A DNA stretch of 64,000 nt from assembly GCF_008831285.2 (NCBI RefSeq), contig NC_045148.1, positions 18,221,002-18,285,001 of the forward strand, in the 5' to 3' direction. The stretch is from Nymphaea colorata (lineage: Eukaryota > Streptophyta > Magnoliopsida > Nymphaeales > Nymphaeaceae). A program made the translations under genes and the position numbers. The stretch's first letter is position 1, and every line of letters starts with the position of its first letter. Positions 37,070 through 46,210 of this stretch are shown piece by piece. The notes under the pieces were generated by a model. It ran no database searches. It was not told the origin of the DNA and was given only the letters and a program-made list of their open reading frames with translations.

Positions 37070-37424
37070 ACAAGAAACTGAGGAGAAGAAGCCGTTGCCA
37101 AAATGGTTTGCACGGCCTCTATTTATAATCCAATTTCTAGAATTCTAAGAGTCTCTAATCCTATAATCTTAGGAGATTTCACAAGCTCCAAGGACATTAA
37201 TTACATCATAGAAACCTAAGAGACTTAACATATTACAAGGATATTAACTACAACATAGAATCTTAGGAGACTTCACATATAACAAGGATATTAACTACAA
37301 CATAGAATCATAGGAGACTCTTCACATGTTACAAGGACATTAAATATCTAAACACATTCTACATGGAGGTGGAATCCTAAGAGACTCCTCTTTAACGTGC
37401 TGGTGAATGATTTATATTTTAACA
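36964..37424 (-). repeat. 5' LTR of the copia element (461 bp)
   Basis: Begins TGTTAAAATATAAA and ends ATCA on the minus strand (TG...CA termini). It contains repeated GATATTAACTACAACATAGA stretches and a GA microsatellite at 37017-37064. Confidence 0.88.
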
Positions 37425-37705
37425 GTTTACGTTCGTACTCATTTTTTGAGTGAGCTAGAGGCTAGCAACCCGCCTCAAAGCCCGACCCAGCCCACCTCAA
37501 AGCCCGGCCCAAAGCCTGGCCCAGCCCGCCCGACCCATTAATAATTGGGCCGGGCCTCGGGCATAAACCGAAGCCCGATATTACATGGGCCCGGCCTGTT
37601 TAGAAACGGGCCGGGCTTCGGGCCGGCCTGTTTCGAATGTCGGGCTTTGATTTTTTCATTTTTAACGGGTCGGGCCAGCCCGACCCGGCCCGATGCCCAG
37701 CCTTA

Positions 37706-38084
37706 ATTAAAACCATCCTGTAAGCAGGGCAGAGCTAGAGTTTTGTAGCTAAGGGGCACTGGTAATAAATTTTAAAATTTTAAAAGGTCGTAAACATGTA
37801 AATAAGAAAAATTGACATAAAGTGTCAACATAAAAATAAGTATTTTTCATGGCTCTGTGTGGGCATTTGTCCACACGTTGCCTCGCTCCTGCCTGCAAGT
37901 ATGAGGGCATTGTGTTAAACGTCATGCATCGGGTACATGAAAGAATTTGAAAGCCATATATGATTTTTCTCTCTTGGGGTAAGCTTCCAAATCTTTATGA
38001 AAATTTAATCCTGAAAACAGATGTTTGGTTCCCCTTTTTGTTGTTTTGTTGATACCAACCTTTTATTTTTCTGTTATTTCCACA
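37706..38084. repeat. Continuation of segment A after the hAT insertion
   Basis: Resumes at the second ATTAAAAC and aligns with 41450-41880 (GAGCTAG...GGTAATAAATTTTAAA, GACATAAAGTGTCAACATAA, CTCTGTGTGGGCA). It lacks the 174-bp insertion present at 41539-41712, so it holds the empty site TCGTAAAC at 37788-37795. Confidence 0.8.
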
Positions 38085-39426
38085 AGATTATGGAGCAAAT
38101 TCCAGGAATAAATGAGGTTAAATATGATTTCTTGCGAACTTGGCCACTTGAATAAATGAGGTTGAATACGATTTCTTGCGAACTTGGCGACTTTTGGAGA
38201 CCTTTGTTCATGCATGCAAGAAAGCTTGGTGTATGATTATTAATTGCCATCTATCATTGATTAAATGATGCGTCATGTGTGTGATAATGATAAGACTTGA
38301 AATAAACCAAAAGAAGAAATCAAAGCCTTCCTGCAGATTCGATGACATGCTTCAATTTCTTTTGTCTCCAAATCATTTATTTCATGCATTTAGATCTATA
38401 TAGGCTTATGAAGCCATCAACGCATAAAGGTGCACAGTAAAACAACCAAGTCTACAGCTAGATTTGCAAGGGCTAGGAGGTTGGACTTAAGTTGAAGAAG
38501 ATCAAGAGTTTAACATCTGAACCGGCTCAACTGTATTAAGTAGGAACAGGTAAGTGATCTACTTAACTCTGAATCTTATCTATCAAAGAGGAAAAAGAAG
38601 AAGATTGATGGTCTTGTATCGAACCGAGGTTGAAGGTCAAGTGTTCCAACTCCAATATTGGGGCTTCTTTTTAAGTAAAATTCAGTTATGTTTGTCTATT
38701 CTAAAGGGTTATTTTATGTAAATATTCTCCCAATTTTTTTATTAATAAATTCCGGGGCAAACCCCCAGCATCAGTAGTTCTCTGGAAAGGGTTGTTTTAG
38801 AGTTCTATAATTTGGTAAAGGGTCTTTAGGTGCAACCATTTCTACTGAAATTGGATTGAGTGAAGCGGCTGATTTACTGATTTATAGGTGCATTGGTTAT
38901 GAATAAACAAAAAAAAATATTTTTTTAAAGGGAAAAGAGTATAAATTCCTTTTAAATAAAAAATTACATTCAAAGTCTCCACCCAAAATTTCAATTTTCA
39001 AAATCTTAGGGAAACAATGGCCCTTGCCACTTGCCAGCCCCTAATGGGAGACACTGACCACAGTAAATGAAAAAACCTATAAGAATTTGCTCAAAAGTAA
39101 AAGAAATAAAAATATATTAAAAGTTAGTTAATACTTGACATATGGCACTCTTGAATCGGACTTTAGGTACAGCAGGTTAAAACTAAGTACGATTTGTTCA
39201 CTCATCTAGAGAGTCGTTTCTCCATTTTCTTGAAAAGCATTCTTTATATATATGCTTTGTCTCAAACGCTAAGTGAGAACTCTCTTTATATGTATGTTTT
39301 GTCTTAAACGCTAAGTGAGCACTCTCCCAAGTCTCAAAGTCTGTGCTTCCTTATCAAAATAAGAGAAAATGTTGACAAATAAAACGAACTTGTGGAATAA
39401 AAAGCATCCATTTGCGGGTGTTCTCA

Positions 39427-39595
39427 CACATTCATGGTCTAATGCATGGGTACATAAATGAAACACTTTGTTCTCAAGAACTCAGTTTGGGTTCCTGTTG
39501 CCAAACACCTGGACACATTCATGGTCTATTGCATGGGTACATTCATGAAACACTCTATTCCGAAGAACCTAGTTTGGGTTCCTGTTACCGAACAC
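39427..39595. repeat. Two-copy tandem repeat of about 85 bp within segment B
   Basis: Both units run CACATTCATGGTCTA...GCATGGGTACAT...GAAACACT...GTTTGGGTTCCTGTT. Segment C has the partial motif duplicated differently (GGTGTTCGGACACATCC, GGTGTTCAGACACATTC near 42783-42825), so this spot has expanded independently. Confidence 0.8.
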
Positions 39596-40501
39596 CTCCA
39601 TTTGGTGTCGCGATGGTTTATTTATTTATTTTTTTTTTAAGGGAACAAATTAGAAAGGAATCTGACAAGTCTAAAATTGAAATTTTCAGCAGTCATGAGA
39701 TCTCACCGGGAATGTTAATGGTGAGGATTTGAATCTTAATCCCCTTAGTCATATTGCATGCAATCCAGTTTGCAATTGAGTTCAATATTTGCGCCGATTT
39801 TTCTTACTGGATTCAATGGGTATCAAGATCCTATTGCATGTAGAAATTCCAACACAGTTTCGTACACTCACTTCTGGATTTGGTTCTGAGTTCCATTAGT
39901 TTGGAAGTTGTAAAAGTTATATCCAACCCAATTAGATCCACTTACAACTTAGCTTAGATAAGGTGTCAGGGACACCTTGTTTAAGATGCTTTGCTCAAAA
40001 AATGCTGGAGCCCAAGTGTATCAATTGTACGTTTGCGAGACTCTGTCCAGCCGAAACAATAGATCGTAAACTAAAGTGCATATTTTGGAAGAAACGTATA
40101 AAACAAAATCTCAACGCCATGGATGTCAAACTCATCTACCATTAGAATTAGAACAAAAACACAACTATTTACACTCAAGAAATAAGTCAGTAGCCTAGAA
40201 CAGGCTAATACAAAAAGGATCAGTCATCTCATCAGGATTTTCCGACGACCGGAAACTACAAAGAGTAGTATGTACACCTTTGGCTGCAAAAAATTCAACC
40301 ACTTTCCGATCTAATTCTTCTACTCCATAGCTCATTCAGCAAAGGCCAGACTCAAAGAACCATTGAAAGCAGCCCCAAAAGAATCAAAACCCAATCTTTC
40401 TAACAAAACTCTCAAAGGCTGGCCCATGGCATGGCTTCCTGGGCTTCCTGGCTAGAGAGCTTGCCTTTACAAAAATCGCTTCAGGTTCGATTCGGCCCGA
40501 A

Positions 40502-40630
40502 TTAGTCGTGCCAGCAAAGGAGCATGACGACGCATTGCCGGATAATGTAGAGCCTGGCTCTCTGTTCCCTGAGAGCTCCTCCAAGTCCTCTGCTGGACAA
40601 CCTTCTCTTTGATGAGCCAACTGCTCCCAT
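40502..40630 (-). CDS. DVL/RTFL small polypeptide, copy 4 (start shifted by two codons)
   Basis: Forty-two codons before the stop TAA at 40502-40504; ATG at 40630. The protein starts [15 protein letters not shown] and ends [17 protein letters not shown]. Compared with the other copies it has lost six bases (the first ATG AAG pair, CTTCAT on the plus strand), so translation must begin at what is Met3 elsewhere. The open frame continues upstream to about 40732, but no ATG occurs there. Apart from the start it is identical to copy 3. The TATA box lies 148 bp upstream. Intact. Confidence 0.92.
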   Translation of the reverse strand: MGAVGSSKRRLSSRGLGGALREQRARLYIIRQCVVMLLCWHD

Positions 40631-40777
40631 TGGCTGATCACTCCCTTGTTGAACCTTAACTTGAACCAAACAAGACCAAGTTGGTCCTGTGTAAGATCTA
40701 TCAGAGTGCCTGTGATTCAGATGATGACACAAACTGATTGGGGTGGAGTACTGCTTGAGAAGAGGAAGAAGGTACCT

Positions 40778-40823
40778 CTATATATAGGAAACAGGGCTAG
40801 GTGGGTGCAGTGGGGAGTGGACC
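40778..40823 (-). promoter_or_regulatory. TATA box and conserved proximal block of DVL copy 4
   Basis: CTATATATAGG at 40778-40788, CTAGGTGGGTGCAGTGGGGA and GTGGACC at 40797-40823. GAGACAAAACCCTATATATG follows at about 40870-40889, and the distal block CCCCATGCAAATGTCACTAG is at 41045-41064. Confidence 0.8.
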
Positions 40824-41538
40824 AAGACTGACTACGGCAAGCAAGAGTGCCTATCGCCACCCACTAATTGAGACAAAACCCTATATATGGCTGCCAACTT
40901 GCTTAATTAAGAAAAAAAAAAGTACTGCAATTCAACTTCTTTAATTCATTTCCATCTACTTGAATGCCAAGTGGTGCTCTTAGATTTATATATAATTTGG
41001 GTGTGAAAAGCAATGCTTTGAAACATCCATCCCTTATTTCTATTCCCCATGCAAATGTCACTAGGTTGGACCTAACGCACGGAACAGAACTTAGAATCGA
41101 GTTAGTTTTTATTTCTCCTCAAGAGAAGTTCGACTGGTGGGAGTGTGCTTTCCTTGTGTAGAAGCCCATGTCCTATGGTAACAATATAACTTGATTAAAC
41201 AGTAGGGTTTTGCTTTCAATATTGTCCCAAGAGGGGATGGGACCAAACCTCGTTAAAGCTCGTGCTGGTTCGTATGCATGGTCCCCTGAATGACAAGTGA
41301 ATTGAAATAAAACTTCATCTTTTCAACTATCTTTTTGTTTTTCTGCAGCAAGCATGGAAAACTGTTGCCGGTTTTATTCTCCGGTTGTCTCATGGTTGTT
41401 GGCCTCATCATTTCTCTTCCGATATATTCCTTCGAACCTTACCGCTAGAATTAAAACCATCCCACAAGCAAGGCGGAGCTAGAAATTTTTAGCTAAAGGA
41501 TACTAGTAATAAATTTTAAATTTTGAAGGATCATAAAC

Positions 41539-41712
41539 AGTGGCGTAGCCATATGGTGGCTGGAGTGGGCAGTTGCCCTGCCTCACAAAATTAATTTAAT
41601 ATATATATTAATGTTTTGATATATTTGATTATTACACATGTAAGTGCCTCAAAACAATTAAAAGTACTGAATGAATGTCTCCGCCAAAAAAAATTTCTAG
41701 CTCCGCTAGTGG
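41539..41712. mobile_element. Small non-autonomous hAT-like insertion with 8-bp target duplication
   Basis: A 174-bp block starting AGTGGCGTAGCCA and ending AGCTCCGCTAGTGG, flanked on both sides by TCATAAAC (41531-41538 and 41713-41720). The paralogous site at 37788-37795 has one TCGTAAAC and no insertion. Ends and target size fit a hAT derivative. It is non-coding. Confidence 0.78.
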
Positions 41713-42521
41713 TCATAAACATGTAAATGAGAAAAATTGACATAAAGTATCAACATAAACATAAGTATTTTTTGTAGCTCTGTGTGGGCAATTGCCCACA
41801 GGTTGACTGACAAAAACAGATGTTTTGTTTTGTTTTCCCTGTTTGTTGTTTTGTTAATACGATCATTTTATTTTCCTGTTATTTCCATAAGATTATTGAG
41901 CAAATTCAGGAACTTTTGGTAATCAGGGCACACCCACTTGAATAAATGAGGTTGAATATGATTTCCTGCGAAGTTGGCGACTTTTGGAGACTTTTTTTCA
42001 TGCATGCAAGAAAGCTTGATGTATGATCATCAATTGCCATCTATCATTGATTAAATGATGTGTCATGTGTGTGATAATGATAAGACTTGAAATAAACCAA
42101 AAGAAGAAATCCAAGCCTTCCCGCAGATTCCATGATATGCTTTAATTTCTTTTGTCTCCAAATCATTCATTTCATGTTTTTGGATCTATATAGGCTTATG
42201 AAGCCATCAACCCATAAAGCTCAGTAGAACAACCAAGTCTGCAGCTAGATTTGCCAGGCTTGGAGGTTGAACTTAAGTTGAAGAAGGTCAAGAGTTTAAT
42301 ATCTGAACCGGCTCAACTGTATAAAGTATAAACTGGTAAGTGATCTACTTAACTCTGAATCTTATCTATCAAAAGGAAAAGAAAGAAGATTGATGGTTTT
42401 ATTTCGAACCGAGGTTGCAGGTCAAGTGTTCCAACTCCAATATTAGGTATTGGGTCTTTAGGTACAACCATGAATACTAGTACCCATCAGTTCACTCATC
42501 TAGAGAGTCGTTATATATATA

Positions 42522-42559
42522 TATATAAAGAGAGAGTACTCACGTAGTGTTTAAGACAA

Positions 42560-42611
<52 letters not shown>

Positions 42612-42649
42612 TTGTCTTAAACGCTACGTGAGTACTCTCTCTTTATATA
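42522..42649. repeat. 128-bp near-perfect palindrome
   Basis: Arms of 53 bp (42522-42574 and 42597-42649) are reverse complements with one mismatch, around a 22-bp TA core that is itself palindromic. The left arm reads TATAAAGAGAGAGTACTCAC then GTAGTGTTTAAGACAAAG and (GT)7. Segment B has only a single, non-inverted version of the CTTAAACGCTA motif (about 39303), so the inverted copy arose in segment C. Confidence 0.92.
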
Positions 42650-43642
42650 CTTCATATATATGTTTTGTCTTAAACGCTAAGTGAGCACTCTCCCAAGTCT
42701 CAAAGGCTGTGCTTCCTCATCAAAATAAGGGAAAACGTTGACATATAAAACGAACTTGTGGAATAAAAAGCATCCATTTGAGGGTGTTCGGACACATCCA
42801 TTTGCTGGTGTTCAGACACATTCATGGTCTACTGCGTGGGTACATTCATGAAACACTCTGCAGTTTTGGGTTCCTGTTGCCGAACACCTCCTTTGGTGTC
42901 GCATTGATGGTTTATTTCTTTCTTTTTTAAGGGAACAAATTAGTAAGGAATCTGACAAGTCTAAAATTGAAATCTTCAGCAGTCATGAGACCTCACCGGG
43001 AATGTTAATGGTGAGGATTTGAATCTTAATCCCATTAGTAAGATTGCACGCAATCAGTTTGCAATTGAATTCAATTTTTGTGTCGACTTTCCTTACTGGA
43101 TTCGATGGGTATCAAGATCCTATTACATCTAGAAATTCCAACACAGTTTCGTGCACTCACTTCTGGATTTGATTTTGAGTTTCGTTAGTTCGGAAGTTGT
43201 AAGATAAGGTGTCAGGGACACCTTGTTTAAGATGCTTTGCTCAAAAAATACTGGAGACCAAGTGTCAGTGACACTCTGCCCAGCCGAAACAAGTAGACCT
43301 TAAATTAAAGTGCATATTTTGGAAGAAACGTATAAAACAAAATCTCAAAGCCATGGATGACAAACTCATCTACCATTAGAATTAGAACAAAAGCATAACT
43401 ATTTACAGTCAAGAAATAAGTCAGTAGCCTACAACAGGCTAATACAAAAATTAATCTCATCAGGATTTTGTGACGGGAACACGGCAACCGGCAACTACAA
43501 ACGGTAGCAATTGCTCCTTTGATTGAGAAAAATCAACCACTTGCTGAATTCTTCTTCACCGGAGCTCATTCAGCAAAGGCCAAGCTCAAGAACCTCCAAA
43601 AAGGTCAATACTCAAATCATTTTGGGTTCTGTTCGACTCGAA

Positions 43643-43777
43643 TCAGTCATGCCAGCAAAGAAGCATGACGACACATTGCCGGAAAATGTAGAGCCTGGCT
43701 TTCTGTTCCCTCAGAGCTCCGCCAAGCCCTCTGCTTGACAACCTTCTCTTTGATGAGCCAGCTGCTCCCATCTTCAT
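43643..43777 (-). CDS. DVL/RTFL small polypeptide, copy 5
   Basis: Forty-four codons; the stop is TGA at 43643-43645, unlike TAG/TAA in the others. N-terminus [18 protein letters not shown]-terminus [17 protein letters not shown]. Differences from copy 3 are V5 to A, R to K in EQKARLY, and I to F in YIFRQ; the last lies inside the family core and is unusual. The frame is intact and the TATA box lies 143 bp upstream. It is the nearest cluster member to the TMEM214-like gene. Confidence 0.92.
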   Translation of the reverse strand: MKMGAAGSSKRRLSSRGLGGALREQKARLYIFRQCVVMLLCWHD

Positions 43778-43919
43778 GGCTTATGACTCCCTTGTAGAGC
43801 CTTGACTTGAACCAAAGATGACCAACTTGGTCTTGAAGATCTATGAAAGTTCCTGTGATTCAGATGATGACACAAACGATTGGGGTTGAGTACTGCTTGA
43901 GAAGATGAAGAAGGTACCT

Positions 43920-43965
43920 CTATATATAGGGAGGGGGCAAGGGGCGTGCAGTGGGGAGGGGACCA
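43920..43965 (-). promoter_or_regulatory. TATA box and conserved proximal block of DVL copy 5
   Basis: CTATATATAGG at 43920-43930. The proximal block is weakened to GGGGCGTGCAGTGGGGA and GGGGACC, having lost CTAGGTGGGTGC. GAGACAGGACTCTATATATG lies at about 43994-44013 and the distal block CCCCATGCAAATGTCAC at 44163-44179. Confidence 0.72.
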
Positions 43966-44520
43966 AGGGTAAGGCTATTAACCCCAACTTGTTGAGACAG
44001 GACTCTATATATGGCTGCCATCTTGCTTAATTAAGAAAAAACGTATTATAATTCACATTTTTAAATTCATTTCTATCTACTTGAATGCTAAGTTTTCTTA
44101 GATTAATATATACTTTGGGGGTTGAAAACAATGTTTTGAAACATTCATCCCTTATTTCTCTTCCCCATGCAAATGTCACGAGGTTGGACCTAAGGCACTG
44201 AACAGGATTAGGGAATATAGTTCAGTTTTTGTTTCTCCTCAAGAGAAGTTCGACTGTGGGGAGTGTTACTTGAAAGAATTTCTTTGCTTGTGTTGAAACC
44301 CATGCCCTATAGTAAGAAAATGACTTGATTAAACACTAGGGTTTTGCTTTCAATATTGTCCCAGGAGGGGAAGGGACCAAAACTCGTGGAAGTTCGTGCT
44401 AGTTCATAAGCATGGTCCCAAGTTCAACCATCTTTTTGTTTTGCTGCAACAAGCGTGGAAAACGGCTGCCCGTTTTATTCTCCGGTTGTCTCACGGTGCC
44501 GGCCTCGTTGTTTTTTTTGA

Positions 44521-46210
44521 TATATTCCTTTTTACTTTGCTGCAAGAAACTAAACTCCCTAAACATTGTGAAGAGTGTGGAGTATTCACTAGGGCGGAAT
44601 TTTTTTTTCATGAGAACTGAATTATAATTTCAAAATTTTGATATGAGTGAAATATCATTTTTTAAAATTTTTATATAAAACAAGTGATTTTTTTTCAAAT
44701 TTACATGTAAATTTAATTTTTTTTCAGAAAAACCAAGGCCCCTCCCGCCCCCCGCACTCAGTATATATATATATATATATATATACTAGAGAGAGAGAGA
44801 ATTCAGAGTAAAAACATTTCATTGACGAATTCTAGTGTAAGAAATGTGCCAAATGTTTTTTTGTCTCACATGCATCCGTGCATAATAAAAGATTCATCTT
44901 CAATAATTTTAGCTACCGTACACGCTAACGAGTGCATAAAAACGGGGATGAGACGAACACTCCCTGCTTGTTTTGCACACGAATCAATGGCACGAAACAG
45001 TCTGTGTCCAATTCGTTTAATAAATAAGAGCTAGTCACAAACTCGTTTGATATTTTTAAAATCTCCCGATATTGTCGGCATTCTGAACCCAATCGATAAC
45101 AAAGGTGGGGAGACTCTACCAGAAGCTCCTTATGGGAACATCAGCAGATTGTTTCAATACCTTCGAAATATCGTAAGCAATGCAACTGTTTTGTCATTTC
45201 TGTTCTTTCTGTTTATGGAAGCTCCCAAACTTACTTGCATTTCATGTTTATGCAAAAAAAAGATATTCACAAAAAATCGGAAAGGTTTTTGAGGTAATTG
45301 TAGACAGATTTGGTGTCAACTAGAGAACACTTGTAGATTCCAAAGGCCAAACTGAAGAGGGGAAATGTCAGGGCTTGGGTAGGGACGTTAGACACGTTTA
45401 TTTCATGGCAGGGGCGAGGGCGACACGCTTCCCTCTGGCCCAGGGTCAGCCCAACATGTTGCCACCATGAAAGCTTAGACAAAGATAAAAAAAAGAGTGT
45501 CCCCATATGAAGAGACACGTGACTCAACAAATTCTGACACAAGTGGAAGTGCAGAGAACCTGTTTGAGAGAAATTGGAAAGCAACACTGAACTTCAAAGC
45601 CTACCAATGCATTTAAAAAGTTATATAAACATAAAATAAAATATTTAAAAAATTATATAGATCAAACAGAAACGAGGTTCCGCTGCTGTAACGCTGTTCA
45701 GAAAACCCCCAGAGCTAGGGTATCGGAATCCAAAAAGTGAAGATCACCATGAACCATTAAACTGTGTGAAACAAATGTACAGGGAATTTTTTTCAGTAAC
45801 TATCATGATGCATTAGTTTTCTTGTGCGAAAACATTTCTCAACTACACAACATGCAAACATCCGATTTCTTTCCAGAAACTCTTAAATTACAGAAAGAAA
45901 AAAGAAACTGCACATCAGTCTTAAGGGAACCAAAATTTTCACCCCCCGGCTCGACCTCACATAATGCAGCCAAACAAAAGCTAAAAAGAAAAAGGAAAGA
46001 CAATTCCATTGGCAACTATGATTTTGGTCACAGTTGATCCTAGTTTACGCGAAGGAAGGATGGCTCTCTTAAACTTTGGACTTCTCCAAGACTTTCACAA
46101 GGATAGCAGGACAAACTTGAGGAAGGGATTAGTTGATCGCCTGCGCCTGCATGAAGCATGCTACCAGACACATCTTTAAGATGTTCCACTGCCAGCTGCT
46201 TTAATAAAAT
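44521..46210. other. Intergenic between DVL cluster and TMEM214-like gene
   Basis: Contains a TA microsatellite (44763-44784) followed by a short GA run and T-rich tracts. The right-hand 300-400 bp should hold the 3' UTR of the TMEM214-like gene. No other gene is supported. Confidence 0.55.

Larger units (their letters stand above)
32341..37424 (-). mobile_element. Degraded Ty1/copia LTR retrotransposon, 3' LTR truncated
   Basis: Order on the minus strand: 5' LTR (36964-37424), primer-binding site, gag, protease, integrase, reverse transcriptase, RNase H, polypurine tract and a remnant of the 3' LTR. This gag-PR-INT-RT-RH order defines copia. The 3' LTR keeps only about 105 bp (32341-32445), because the match to the 5' LTR stops abruptly at CTTCACATGTTACAAGGACA. 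The element lies inside the hAT-type element and can no longer move by itself. Confidence 0.9.
31790..37705. mobile_element. hAT-type element with 8-bp target duplication, carrying a nested copia
   Basis: Left end TAAGCCTGGGCACCGGGCCG and the reverse complement of the right end TAAGGCTGGGCATCGGGCCG match at 18 of 20 positions. Both ends are followed by GGGCCGGGC-rich subterminal repeats. The octamer ATTAAAAC flanks it exactly on both sides (31782-31789 and 37706-37713). Paralogous segment B has a single ATTAAAAC at 41450-41457, the empty site. An 8-bp target duplication with such termini indicates the hAT superfamily. No transposase is visible; most of the interior is a decayed copia element. 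Confidence 0.85.
38085..41889 (-). repeat. Segmental duplication copy B (contains DVL copy 4)
   Basis: Colinear with segments A and C. The landmark order is the same as in A, but the early part has its own internal repeats (AAATGAGGTT...GATTTCTTGCGAACTTGG occurs twice near 38115 and 38160). The region 40141-41457 is nearly identical to 30481-31789. No gene other than the DVL copy is supported in it. Confidence 0.87.
41890..44520 (-). repeat. Segmental duplication copy C (contains DVL copy 5)
   Basis: Colinear with A and B (GAGCAAATTCAGGAACTT, CACACCCACTTG, TAAGACTTGAAATAAACC, CTCCCAAGTCTCAAAG, GGGACACCTTGTTTAAGATG, the DVL gene, TCTCCGGTTGTCTC) but more diverged from them than A and B are in their last 1.3 kb. 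It carries a private palindrome at 42522-42649. Confidence 0.85.

Noticed and set aside
40631-40732. N-terminal extension of DVL copy 4
   Set aside because: The open frame continues upstream but has no ATG, and the TATA position and the other copies support the short start.
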